From the NCBI GenBank assembly GCA_946478915.1, contig CAMLER010000292.1:1-6552 (forward strand): a stretch of DNA of 6,552 nucleotides, read 5' to 3'. The notes beneath the pieces were generated by a model. That model saw only the letters and a program-made list of their open reading frames with translations. It did not search any database and had not been told where the DNA came from. Made by a program: the position numbers and the translations under genes. This document shows, piece after piece, positions 1 through 6,552 of the stretch (position 1 is its first letter; each line of letters begins with the position of its first letter). Source of the DNA: an uncultured Chryseolinea sp. (GTDB lineage Bacteria > Bacteroidota > Bacteroidia > Cytophagales > Cyclobacteriaceae).

Positions 1-2308
1 GTCCCTCGTTGATCGTCGGCGTTTCTAAAAGGCCAAACATTTCCTGAAGCCTTACCTCGAGTATTGGCGTCTCGCCCGTCATTGTATAATTAATACGGAT
101 CATCGAACCACTTGGCACGATAATACTGACCGGCGCTAACTTGTCGAGCTTATTCGTCAACTCCCAGGGCAGTAATGTTGATATGATTTGATTGATGTTC
201 AATCGATGAAAATCCGACGGTTTGTATACTTCATTCAGAAAGGGAGTTAACCATTCTTCCGCAGTGGCGATTAAGTTTTCATCGCTGACATCAGGCCATC
301 CTTCTTCCGGCCGCCATCTTCGCAGAGACATAACCCGCGCCTGCCAGTTTCGATGCTCAGTTCCCCATTGAAGGAGTTTCATACCCTCGGCCTGTAATGC
401 GTTCACCAATATTTGGGTGCGATGTGCAGCGGAAATGTTCACGATAGGTCTACTGGAAAGGATCAAATTTCCAATGCGCTTGTCAACCGATCCCTGGATC
501 CCTCTCTCTGGGTCCCACGTTATTGACTCTTTTTCTACAGCAAGATGTTTGAGGTCATCCTCACTTAGTGGTGCTGCCATAAAAATTTTTCCTTCACCTG
601 TGCCGCTGTCGATTTGTGCAATAACCAGCCAAGCTTCTCTGATGAGCGAATCATGCTCAGGTAATTTCGACACCCGGCCGTTCACAAGTTTGAAGCGGGT
701 ACCATGTTTTTCAATTTGGTTCGCGATCCGGTCGGGGTATGCTTCAGCCAGAAGTTTTCCAATGTCGGAGCCAACAGGCATTGAATTATCTTCCTTGATC
801 TTAAATATTTTTCTCCACGAAGCTGCCAGGCGCCGACGGCCGCGCTCGACGCCAGGATCGGCATTCACCCGATCTCCATTGCGCCATTTCCGGAGGGCTT
901 CTATTCGAAGAGATAAATCAACACCAGATTCTCTTCCAAGAGGGTCACGTTCTTCTACAACAGCGGCGATGTCCGTGGCCAACGCGAGAAAAAGATTACT
1001 ATCTTCAGCCACATCAAATGCTACGCTCTCTAACAACATGTGGGCTAAGCGCGGATGCGTCGGCAAGCGCAGCATTCCTTTGCCTCGGGAGGTAATTTTA
1101 TTTTTGTCCAATGCGCCGAGCTGGTGTAACGGTTCCTTCGCCTGGTTCAACGCGCCAGGGGGTGGCGGCGTTACCCACGACAGTTCTTTTGCATCCTCTA
1201 CACCCCAATTTACGAGCTCCAGGTACAGCGGGGCGAGGTCGGCCTCCAATATTTCCGGTTGGCGGGTAGCCTGCAACGTATGATTCGCGGTTTCTGCCCA
1301 CAACCGGTAACAGGTGCCAGGCCCCAGTCGTCCTGCCCGCCCCGCCCTTTGGTCGGCTGCATCCCGGGTGACACGTACCGTTTCTAATCTGGTGAGTCCG
1401 CTGCGAGGATCAAATCGAGGTATTCGTGATTGACCGCTGTCCACAACGGTAGTGATACCCTCGATGGTTAGCGACGTCTCGGCGATGGAAGTGGCCAATA
1501 CAATTTTGCGCATACCCGCACTGTTGGGTAAAATAGCTTCTTGCTGTTTTTTGAAAGGAAGATCTCCATACAACAGACAGATCTCCGCAGGGACGTTTTC
1601 TGTTTCAAGAATTTCTGCTACGCGATGGATAGCTCCCGTACCAGGTAGAAACGCGAGAAGGTCTCCTGATTGCTCCTGCATGGCTTTCTTGATTACGCGT
1701 GCCATCGAAAATGGGAGAGGTGTATCTTTTTCAACTGGGACATAACGCAGCGCAACCGGATACTGCTTACCGGCGGTTGTTACGATTGGTGCATTGCCTA
1801 GCCGGGATGATAGTCTATCGCCGTCGAGCGTTGCCGACATTATCAAAATGCGCAGGTCGGTCCGCAGGATTTGTTGGACCTGAAGACAAAACGCTAACGC
1901 AAGGTCTGCCTGCAAGCTCCGCTCATGAAATTCATCAAAGATGACCAGCCCAATACCTTCCAGGGCGTTATCCGATTGTATCGTCCGGGTTAGGATGCCT
2001 TCGGTGACTACTTCGCAGCGTGTCTCACTGCTTACAGCCGTCTCGAACCGGACACGATATCCAATAGTTTTTCCTATTTCTTCTTTAAGCAAGGATGCCA
2101 TTCGAACGGCGACTGACTTGGCTGCGAGTCGACGTGGCTCAAGCATCACAATTTTTTTTGCCTTTAACCACGGCTCGTCCAGAAGGAGCAACGGTACTAC
2201 GGTGCTTTTACCAGCGCCCGGAGGCGCCTGCAAAATTACAATCGAGTTATGCTCAAGCGTTCGTGAAAGTTCACCAATAACCTTTTGAACCGGATATGTC
2301 GTAGACAT
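1..2308 (-). CDS. hrpB: ATP-dependent helicase HrpB (DExH-box), C-terminus cut by window edge
   Basis: A minus-strand frame runs without a stop from the ATG at 2306-2308 to the left edge, giving 769 codons; I translated it throughout and found no frameshift. Helicase motifs are in order: motif I PPGAGKST (residues 29-36), motif II DEFH (125-128), motif III SAT (158-160), motif V beginning ATSIAETSLTI (from 272) and motif VI QRAGRAGR (320-327). DEFH in place of DEAH, together with a long C-terminal region that includes WLTPFL and near the edge LEVRLQEMFGL, is diagnostic of HrpB. Family members are about 810-830 residues, so roughly 50-60 are missing. HrpB is a cytoplasmic NTP-dependent helicase of the DEAH/RHA group; its physiological substrate is poorly defined. 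The start leaves about 28 residues before motif I, normal for the family. No Shine-Dalgarno sequence precedes it. It lies 62 bases downstream of the DUF2807 gene on the same strand and may be read through from it. Confidence 0.96.
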   Translation of the reverse strand, partial: MSTTYPVQKVIGELSRTLEHNSIVILQAPPGAGKSTVVPLLLLDEPWLKAKKIVMLEPRRLAAKSVAVRMASLLKEEIGKTIGYRVRFETAVSSETRCEVVTEGILTRTIQSDNALEGIGLVIFDEFHERSLQADLALAFCLQVQQILRTDLRILIMSATLDGDRLSSRLGNAPIVTTAGKQYPVALRYVPVEKDTPLPFSMARVIKKAMQEQSGDLLAFLPGTGAIHRVAEILETENVPAEICLLYGDLPFKKQQEAILPNSAGMRKIVLATSIAETSLTIEGITTVVDSGQSRIPRFDPRSGLTRLETVRVTRDAADQRAGRAGRLGPGTCYRLWAETANHTLQATRQPEILEADLAPLYLELVNWGVEDAKELSWVTPPPPGALNQAKEPLHQLGALDKNKITSRGKGMLRLPTHPRLAHMLLESVAFDVAEDSNLFLALATDIAAVVEERDPLGRESGVDLSLRIEALRKWRNGDRVNADPGVERGRRRLAASWRKIFKIKEDNSMPVGSDIGKLLAEAYPDRIANQIEKHGTRFKLVNGRVSKLPEHDSLIREAWLVIAQIDSGTGEGKIFMAAPLSEDDLKHLAVEKESITWDPERGIQGSVDKRIGNLILSSRPIVNISAAHRTQILVNALQAEGMKLLQWGTEHRNWQARVMSLRRWRPEEGWPDVSDENLIATAEEWLTPFLNEVYKPSDFHRLNINQIISTLLPWELTNKLDKLAPVSIIVPSGSMIRINYTMTGETPILEVRLQEMFGLLETPTINEG

Positions 2309-2348
2309 TCCGCAAAATAGAAATTTATGAAGTCACTTTTGAAAGGTT

Positions 2349-2375
2349 ATTGACAAACAGGACTATGCTGTCAAT
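2349..2375. repeat. Short inverted repeat across the stop codon of the DUF2807 gene
   Basis: ATTGACA (2349-2355) and TGTCAAT (2369-2375) are perfect 7-base arms separated by 13 bases. The right arm includes the stop codon of the upstream gene (2371-2373). In minus-strand RNA this could form a weak hairpin between the DUF2807 gene and hrpB. The arms are AT-rich and no run of U follows, so it is not a convincing intrinsic terminator. It may be chance. Confidence 0.3.
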
Positions 2376-3117
2376 TGCTCAGTTTAGTGATTTGCGCTTT
2401 GCCGAAAATCAACCCTTTATTGACACTGGCGTTGCCATTGTACGAGACCTGAGATTCACCAAAGGCATGTACTTTTAAATTATCCTGTGTGTTAAGTTTT
2501 ATGCGACTATCACCGAAAATTGTAGTGGTTGCTGAAAAGCTTTTCAGGTCCTGTGTGTCGATCATATTTTCACCAAATAACTTATACTTCTGATATTCGG
2601 CCTTGCCCGTCTTTATGTTCAGATCGTTGTCGCCGAACAAGCTGGTCCTAAGGTATTCGGTCTTCAGTGAAGCAAGGTTTATGTCGTTTTCGCCGTATGC
2701 TTTTAGTGTAAAGCGTTCTGCGCTAAGCGGTCCGTTGCAAGTCAGTTCAGAATTTCCGCGAATCTCGAGGTGCTCAAGCTCTTTGTAAGTCACATACGCT
2801 GTAACAGAGGCATCATGATAGATACTTCTTTTTTGATTTCCATTTGTGCGGTACATCTTTTCAGTAACCTTGGCGTCATCCAGGTAGATACGCAGTGTTT
2901 TCCCTTGTACCTGGATGTTAATTTTGTTTGCATCTACGTTGGAATGTGTCAGCCGGATGGATTCGTTCTCACCTTGTTCTAGTATAAGATTGATCCGGGG
3001 AGAGACGATAATTTTTCTGAAGGATTTCAGGTCGCGGTTAATTTCCTGAGCGAACGAGGCGGGCAATGCAAGTGTAATTAATACTACTGCGGTAAGAATT
3101 CTTTTTGTGATCTTCAT
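2371..3117 (-). CDS. Secreted DUF2807 (head GIN domain) protein
   Basis: The 248-residue protein opens with a Sec signal peptide: KITKR, a hydrophobic stretch, then a likely cleavage site after SFA at residue 23. There is no lipobox cysteine, so the mature protein should be periplasmic or released. The body matches the DUF2807 / head GIN pattern (once annotated as a putative autotransporter adhesin): an N-terminal strand region (KIIVSPRINLILEQG, about 36-49), then glycine-centred strands at a period near 20 residues. The repeated turns are RGNS (120), YGEN (141), FGDN (161), FGEN (181), FGDS (201), FGES (219) and FGKA (238), as expected for stacked beta rungs. The protein ends with the typical terminal strand AQITKLSN. 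Function in this family is not established; surface or periplasmic binding is only a guess. The ATG at 3117 is supported by the signal peptide directly after it. It has its own likely promoter about 80 bases upstream. Confidence 0.9.
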   Translation of the reverse strand: MKITKRILTAVVLITLALPASFAQEINRDLKSFRKIIVSPRINLILEQGENESIRLTHSNVDANKINIQVQGKTLRIYLDDAKVTEKMYRTNGNQKRSIYHDASVTAYVTYKELEHLEIRGNSELTCNGPLSAERFTLKAYGENDINLASLKTEYLRTSLFGDNDLNIKTGKAEYQKYKLFGENMIDTQDLKSFSATTTIFGDSRIKLNTQDNLKVHAFGESQVSYNGNASVNKGLIFGKAQITKLSN

Positions 3118-3197
3118 ATCTTATTTGAGGATTGCTAAGTTAGGACAACTTCCCGGGCTATTACCCCTACGTCCCGATTATTTTTTGTTTAATCAAT

Positions 3198-3227
3198 CAA
3201 AATTACATACATGACTCTTGTATGTAA
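3198..3227 (-). promoter_or_regulatory. Likely Bacteroidota sigma-70 type promoter of the DUF2807 gene
   Basis: Read on the minus strand, 3205-3198 is TAATTTTG, a perfect match to the Bacteroidota -7 consensus TAnnTTTG. Exactly 19 bases upstream lies TTA (3227-3225), two of three bases of the usual TTG -33 element. Transcription would begin near 3190, giving a leader of roughly 70-75 bases before the ATG at 3117. The -7 match is seen directly; activity is inferred. Confidence 0.55.
3203..3227. promoter_or_regulatory. Perfect 9-7-9 palindrome over the promoter, candidate operator
   Basis: TTACATACA (3203-3211) and TGTATGTAA (3219-3227) are exact reverse complements with the 7-base spacer TGACTCT. 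The element covers the 19-base spacer of the predicted DUF2807 promoter, reaching the -33 triplet on one side and overlapping the -7 box on the other. That placement and a dyad of this size suit a dimeric DNA-binding regulator. It could instead be a hairpin in an RNA crossing it. No regulator gene is in the window. Confidence 0.45.
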
Positions 3228-3360
3228 CGAAAGGTTGCAGGACACGAACATGTTAATGGTGATTTTTTTTTAAGAGACCAGCCACCATCGATCAGGGCGG
3301 TCACTGAGTCTGGCGCTTAAATCCTTATCTCGTACACCTTGTACGCTTACGACTCGTCTG

Positions 3361-3414
3361 AGAAATAAGGCATCATCAGTCTCACCTTATTCCTAATTCC
3401 CATTCCTTATTTCT
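3361..3414. repeat. 10-base inverted repeat with competing CCTTAT copies
   Basis: AGAAATAAGG (3361-3370) and CCTTATTTCT (3405-3414) are perfect reverse complements 34 bases apart. Two further CCTTAT copies, at 3323-3328 and 3385-3390, can also pair with the same ATAAGG, the latter over 7 bases (AATAAGG/CCTTATT). So one strand segment has three alternative partners. In RNA this would give mutually exclusive hairpins, but no transcript across it is shown and the sequence is low in complexity. Confidence 0.4.
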
Positions 3415-3503
3415 TCCCAGCGCAACTCACCCATAACCGGGATGCAATAAATAAAATACAAGAAAACAGCGATACCCGTTTGACAACGGAGGTGTTGATT
3501 CCA

Positions 3504-3517
3504 ACGTTTTCAAACGT
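3504..3517. promoter_or_regulatory. Short inverted repeat just upstream of the first lipoprotein start
   Basis: ACGTTT (3504-3509) and AAACGT (3512-3517) are reverse complements with 2 bases between them, ending 17 bases before the ATG at 3535. A TTG at 3480-3482 followed after 20 bases by AACGTTTT (3503-3510) is a poor fit to a Bacteroidota promoter. The site could be an operator or chance. There is no Shine-Dalgarno sequence at the usual distance; the GGAGG at 3488-3492 is too far away. Confidence 0.25.
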
Positions 3518-3534
3518 GTACAAACAGTTGTGTT

Positions 3535-4236
3535 ATGAAAAATTCTGCATGGCCCTTTATAATGCTTGTCGCTTTCGGTGCTTCATCATGCACAAAGCTC
3601 CTGACGGCGACATTCGAGTCGGATGCATTAAATAGTACGCCAGCTACCAATCTCTCCGGCCCACCTTCCGGAGATGCCGTTGTTTTTCATGAGGCCATCG
3701 CTCCGCAGTTGAAGGTGCAAAGTTCGACCATCTCCGGAGATAAAGCGTTGTTCTACACGAACGCTGCCCTGTCTGATGCGCCGCCAGTTGCCTCACGTTG
3801 GCTTGCGTTCAGAGGTATAGAAGCAGACTTGACGAAAACAATATGGTTTCAGCACACTGGTGAGAACCTGGGTTCGATTATTATGATCGATATTTCTGAT
3901 GGCCACCAAAATCTTATCGCGAGAATGCGCATAATGCATGATGGCGAAGTCGGACTCGCTACGGCCATAAATGATACTTACTCTGATGTTATTGGAAACC
4001 TGGATTCCGGTTCTCACACCATAATTTTTACAGCAATGGCGTCATCCCTAAAATATAATGTTACCATCCTTCAGTCCAGTGGTTCAACTATTACAAGCAG
4101 TGACAAACCAATGATTACTCAGAACAAACTAAGTTTCGCAAATCCAGCCCATCCGACGCTAAGCTTTCTTCAAGAGGGCACTGGCAGTCTTACCTATGCC
4201 ATCGGATCAGTTAATATTTCTCGTAAGAAGCCCTAG
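3535..4236 (+). CDS. Lipoprotein of unrecognised family, tandem copy 1
   Basis: I do not recognise the family. The 233-residue product has a lipoprotein signal peptide: MKNS, a hydrophobic core, then ASSC with the lipidated cysteine at residue 19. The residues after it (TKLL) lack the acidic surface-export signal known from some Bacteroidota, so a periplasm-facing anchor is the simpler guess. The mature part begins with ATFESD (25-30) and alternates short hydrophobic stretches with G/N/S/D turns, as in an all-beta domain. Blocks shared with the downstream copy are PQLKVQ (57-62), SDGH (121-124), MRI (131-133), GEVGLA (137-142), VIGN (152-155), LKYNVTI (172-178), NPAHPT (203-208), YAIGSV (221-226) and the basic tail RKKP. 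A lectin-like sandwich or jelly roll is possible, but no catalytic motif is visible. The start is fixed by the signal peptide. It is probably co-transcribed with the next gene. Confidence 0.85.
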   Translation: MKNSAWPFIMLVAFGASSCTKLLTATFESDALNSTPATNLSGPPSGDAVVFHEAIAPQLKVQSSTISGDKALFYTNAALSDAPPVASRWLAFRGIEADLTKTIWFQHTGENLGSIIMIDISDGHQNLIARMRIMHDGEVGLATAINDTYSDVIGNLDSGSHTIIFTAMASSLKYNVTILQSSGSTITSSDKPMITQNKLSFANPAHPTLSFLQEGTGSLTYAIGSVNISRKKP

Positions 4237-4281
4237 CCGTTGACCGTTCATTGTCGATCGTATTAAACAAAAAATCATAGT

Positions 4282-5004
4282 ATGAAAAAGTTATCTGTAA
4301 TCTACATTGTTGTTTGCGTGAGTTTTTTTATTTCATGTAAGCCAAACAAAATTCTCGTTGCAACCTTTGAAGGGGATGTTGTCAACGCCCCACCAGTTAA
4401 AGATCTTCCTGGCAGTCCGGAAGGTGATCTTATAGAATATGTTTCGGATGTTGAACCTCAGTTAAAGGTCCAGAACTCCAGCATTTCCGGTGCTAAGGCT
4501 TTGCATTATACCAATGTTTCTATTGTAGATGTTCCCGGCCATCAGCGCGGCATCCTTTTCAAAGGTGTAGGTACGGAGCTCACAAAGACCACCTGGGTCA
4601 CCTACTCCGGCCAGAACACAGGTGCATCGACGAAGGATGTATATGTTTATGTCTCTGATGGTCATAGCCATTTCATGGCGGCAATGAGGATCAAACCGAA
4701 TGGTGAAGTTGGTCTCGCCAACGATCTTGCTGAGGGCAACTATACTGTAATAGGTAACATTGGTACCGAGGTTCATACGGTAATTTTTACCCTGTCGCCC
4801 TCCACGTTAAAATATAATGTGACCATCTTTAAGGAGACAGGGCCGGCAATACTGGCAGAAAACAAGTCGATGCTTACGGAAGATGCCTTAACTTTTAATA
4901 ATCCAGCTCATCCCACGATTAGTTTTTTACACGAAGAGGGAGCTTCGTCAGGTCATACCTATGCCATCGGCTCCGTGTCGATTACGCGAAAGAAGCCTAA
5001 ATAG
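4282..5004 (+). CDS. Lipoprotein of unrecognised family, tandem copy 2
   Basis: This 240-residue protein is a paralogue of the preceding gene, about 45% identical by hand alignment over nearly the whole length. Its signal peptide runs MKK, a hydrophobic core, then FISC with the likely lipidated cysteine at residue 19; Cys12 lies inside the core and is a poorer candidate. The mature part starts with KPNK and reaches ATFEGD (27-32). Shared blocks are PQLKVQ (59-64, with Q at 64), SDGH (125-128), MRI (135-137), GEVGLA (141-146), VIGN (156-159), LKYNVTI (176-182), NPAHPT (207-212) and YAIGSV (227-232), ending RKKPK. Small length differences fall before SDGH (around 115-120) and before YAIGSV (around 221-225), as expected for surface loops. 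It starts 45 bases after the first copy, behind an A-rich leader with no promoter box, so one transcript is likely. Function is unknown. Confidence 0.85.
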   Translation: MKKLSVIYIVVCVSFFISCKPNKILVATFEGDVVNAPPVKDLPGSPEGDLIEYVSDVEPQLKVQNSSISGAKALHYTNVSIVDVPGHQRGILFKGVGTELTKTTWVTYSGQNTGASTKDVYVYVSDGHSHFMAAMRIKPNGEVGLANDLAEGNYTVIGNIGTEVHTVIFTLSPSTLKYNVTIFKETGPAILAENKSMLTEDALTFNNPAHPTISFLHEEGASSGHTYAIGSVSITRKKPK

Positions 5005-5107
5005 GCCTGACGACGCTCATGATAGACTATTTCGTGCGAAGATATTTCTCGCGACTTGAAAGAGCCCTACAGTTGGAGGACGACTAGTCAATACAATACG
5101 CCAGGTG

Positions 5108-5196
5108 AGATGCGTTAATTGCGTTGAAGTTTCGGATAGGCCATCTTGAAATAGGTTTAACCATTGCATCAGGATTATTCACTCCTCAACGCATCT
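5108..5196. repeat. 9-base inverted repeat spanning the permease 3' end
   Basis: AGATGCGTT (5108-5116) and AACGCATCT (5188-5196) are perfect reverse complements with 71 bases between them. The right arm lies within the last codons of the permease and the left arm in the convergent intergenic gap. The loop is long and no T run is adjacent, so it does not resemble an intrinsic terminator. The rest of the gap 5005-5174 shows no gene and no clear terminator for either direction. Confidence 0.25.
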
Positions 5197-6552
5197 GCTG
5201 GATTGCCGATGGCGGCTTTCAGCGCCTGGAAGCTAATCGTAAGCAGGGCTATCATAATAGAAGCAAGACCGGCAAGCAAAAATATTTCAAAACCGATCTT
5301 GATGCTGTATTGAAAATCCTGTAACCATTTTTCCATGACGAAAAAAGCAATTATGCTGGCTATCACAAATGAGACGAGAATAAGTGTTACGAACTCAAAT
5401 GAAAGTTTATAAAAAATAGTTGCATTGGTTGCGCCTAATACTTTTCTAATGCCTATTTCCTTTTTTCGTTGCTCTGCAGTAAATGCTGAAAGTGCGAACA
5501 AGCCTAGACCTGCTATAACTAATGCAAGGATGGTAAAGTGCGTGAACATATTTGCAGATGCTTGTTCGTTGCGATACAGATTGGCGAACTGCTCATCGAG
5601 GAAAGCATATTCGAACGTTGTGCCAGGATTTACTTTTTTCCACGTTTGTTCAATAAATGAGAGTGTCTCTGTAATATTTTCCGACTTTACCTTTATTGAA
5701 AGCGCTCCGTTGTCTTTGCTGTACAGCATAAACATGGGCTCCAGTTTATGGCGGATTGTTGCAAAGTGAAAATCCTTAACAACCCCGATCACAGTGTAAG
5801 GAGTGCGATCCTCAGGATTTGGTCCTGTTTGGATTCCAATTTTCTTTCCAATTGGATCCGTCCATTTCAAAAGTCGCACCATTTCTTCGTTGATAATCAT
5901 GGATACCGAATCCGAATATTCGAGCGAAAAGTTTCGCCCTTGATCCATCGTCATTCCCATGGTGGGTATAAAATTTTCGTCAGCAACCATGATGCTGGTT
6001 ATAATGTTTGTCTCACTGGTCGACCCTTCAGGAAAAATGTTCGTTCGGCCAAGTTGCTGTCCGATTCGAGCAGACGATGTACCGGCAGACAGAATGTTCT
6101 CATTGCGCAATAGTTCGGTCTTTAATGTAGAGGCTCTGGAGACCGCATCTCCATTCTGCTGAATTGAAATCACCTGGTCGCGGCTGTAACCGAGGTCGGT
6201 ACTGTAAATAAAATTCATTTGTTGAAACACAATCCCCGTGCCCACCATCAATGCTATTGAAATTGTAAATTGAAGAATAACTAATGCTTTGCGTAGTTGG
6301 ATTCCACGGGTGGAATTTTTGAAAGATCCCTTCAAGACGACAATTGGTTTGAATCCGGATAGAACGAATGCGGGGTACAGGCCCGCAAGAATGCCGACAA
6401 CTAAAATCAAACTAAAAATGATAAATAGACTTTGTGCCTCCAGAAGGATTGAGACATCTGCAAATCGCTGGTATGTATTGTTAAGCAGCGGTACAGCCAC
6501 GAAGACAAGAATTATGGCCAATATAGCAGCAACAAAAGTCACTATGATAGAC
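5175..6552 (-). CDS. FtsX-like ABC transporter permease (MacB-type), N-terminal part beyond window edge
   Basis: The frame is open through the right edge, leaving 458 residues that correspond to the C-terminal part of a protein usually near 800 residues. A GTG at 6540-6542 is an internal valine codon, not a start. Counting from that codon, there are hydrophobic segments at about 2-20 and 38-60, and another at 85-107 that opens the second half. A periplasmic MacB-type domain follows (about 110-330), with IGKKIGI (231-237) and VIGVVKDFHF (251-260). The FtsX domain has membrane segments near 333-354, 381-403 and 417-441. The hallmark cytoplasmic stretch TAEQRKKEIGIRKVLGA is at 355-371, and the end NPADALRSE is typical. 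Such permeases work with a separate ATPase in the inner membrane, exporting substrates or transmitting force to the envelope; the substrate cannot be told here. The gene converges on the lipoprotein pair. Confidence 0.93.
   Translation of the reverse strand, partial: SIIVTFVAAILAIILVFVAVPLLNNTYQRFADVSILLEAQSLFIIFSLILVVGILAGLYPAFVLSGFKPIVVLKGSFKNSTRGIQLRKALVILQFTISIALMVGTGIVFQQMNFIYSTDLGYSRDQVISIQQNGDAVSRASTLKTELLRNENILSAGTSSARIGQQLGRTNIFPEGSTSETNIITSIMVADENFIPTMGMTMDQGRNFSLEYSDSVSMIINEEMVRLLKWTDPIGKKIGIQTGPNPEDRTPYTVIGVVKDFHFATIRHKLEPMFMLYSKDNGALSIKVKSENITETLSFIEQTWKKVNPGTTFEYAFLDEQFANLYRNEQASANMFTHFTILALVIAGLGLFALSAFTAEQRKKEIGIRKVLGATNATIFYKLSFEFVTLILVSFVIASIIAFFVMEKWLQDFQYSIKIGFEIFLLAGLASIMIALLTISFQALKAAIGNPADALRSE

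Larger units (their letters stand above)
3118..3534. other. Divergent intergenic region (417 bases), no gene seen
   Basis: This stretch separates the minus-strand DUF2807 gene from the plus-strand lipoprotein genes. I find no convincing coding frame or tRNA. It holds the likely DUF2807 promoter with an overlapping palindrome (3198-3227), a run of nine T (3263-3271), a block of CCTTAT/ATAAGG repeats (3323-3414) that is pyrimidine-rich at its right end, and a short inverted repeat just before the plus-strand start (3504-3517). A 5-base stem CGTAC/GTACG with a 5-base loop sits at 3331-3345. No clear TAnnTTTG box was found for the plus-strand gene. Confidence 0.7.

Noticed and set aside
417..1283. 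A plus-strand open frame of 288 codons opposite hrpB
   Set aside because: It is fully antisense to the helicase, whose motifs are intact through this stretch, and its translation shows no domain-like pattern. The same holds for the smaller plus-strand frames between 1452 and 2288.
2320..2327. Minus-strand TAAATTTC as a -7 box for hrpB
   Set aside because: It lacks the final G, has no TTG at about 19 bases upstream (TAA instead), and would leave a leader of only a few bases.
3263..3271. Run of nine T as an intrinsic terminator tail
   Set aside because: No stable GC-rich hairpin directly precedes it on the plus strand and no plus-strand gene lies upstream to be terminated.
3488..3492. GGAGG as ribosome binding site for the first lipoprotein gene
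   Set aside because: It lies over 40 bases before the ATG at 3535, and the TTG and GTG codons just after it are out of frame with the gene.
4995..5006. GCCTAAATAGGC palindrome at the end of the second lipoprotein gene as a terminator
   Set aside because: The stem would be only 4 bases with a 4-base loop and no T run follows.
5425..6162. Plus-strand open frames opposite the permease
   Set aside because: The minus-strand frame carries clear FtsX/MacB family sequence throughout; these are antisense by-products.
6540..6542. GTG as the start codon of the permease
   Set aside because: The frame stays open upstream to the window edge, and the family has a further N-terminal half of several hundred residues; the codon lies at the beginning of a membrane segment in mid-protein.
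1..6552. Mobile element, CRISPR array, tRNA/rRNA, toxin-antitoxin or phage-defence genes
   Set aside because: No transposase or integrase motifs, no regularly spaced direct repeats, no tRNA-like fold and no defence-type domains were seen on either strand.

Overview
The window looks like a piece of a Bacteroidota chromosome, most like the Cytophagales. Four things point there: a full-size two-half FtsX/MacB-type permease of the kind these bacteria carry in many copies, a secreted DUF2807 protein, short lipoproteins of unknown family, and start codons without Shine-Dalgarno sequences together with one perfect Bacteroidota -7 box (TAnnTTTG). This placement is inference from gene content; no rRNA or marker gene is present.

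Layout from left to right. Positions 1-2308 (minus strand) hold the first 769 codons of hrpB, a DExH-box helicase whose C-terminus lies beyond the left edge. Upstream of it on the same strand is a 248-residue exported DUF2807 (head GIN) protein at 2371-3117. Its likely promoter, at 3198-3227, is covered by a perfect 9-7-9 palindrome. A 417-base divergent intergenic region (3118-3534) follows and contains further inverted repeats. On the plus strand, 3535-4236 and 4282-5004 are tandem paralogous lipoproteins of a family I do not recognise, 45 bases apart and probably one transcript. Converging on them from the right is the C-terminal part of an FtsX-like ABC-transporter permease (5175 to the right edge, minus strand).

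How the genes relate. The DUF2807 gene and hrpB are co-directional with a 62-base gap and could share a transcript, but no functional link between them is evident. The two lipoproteins are a gene duplication and are the least explained coding content. The permease is a cell-envelope protein whose N-terminal half and ATPase partner are outside the window. I see no mobile element, CRISPR array, tRNA or rRNA, and no defence or biosynthetic cluster. The main candidates for something undescribed are the lipoprotein pair and the palindrome over the DUF2807 promoter.
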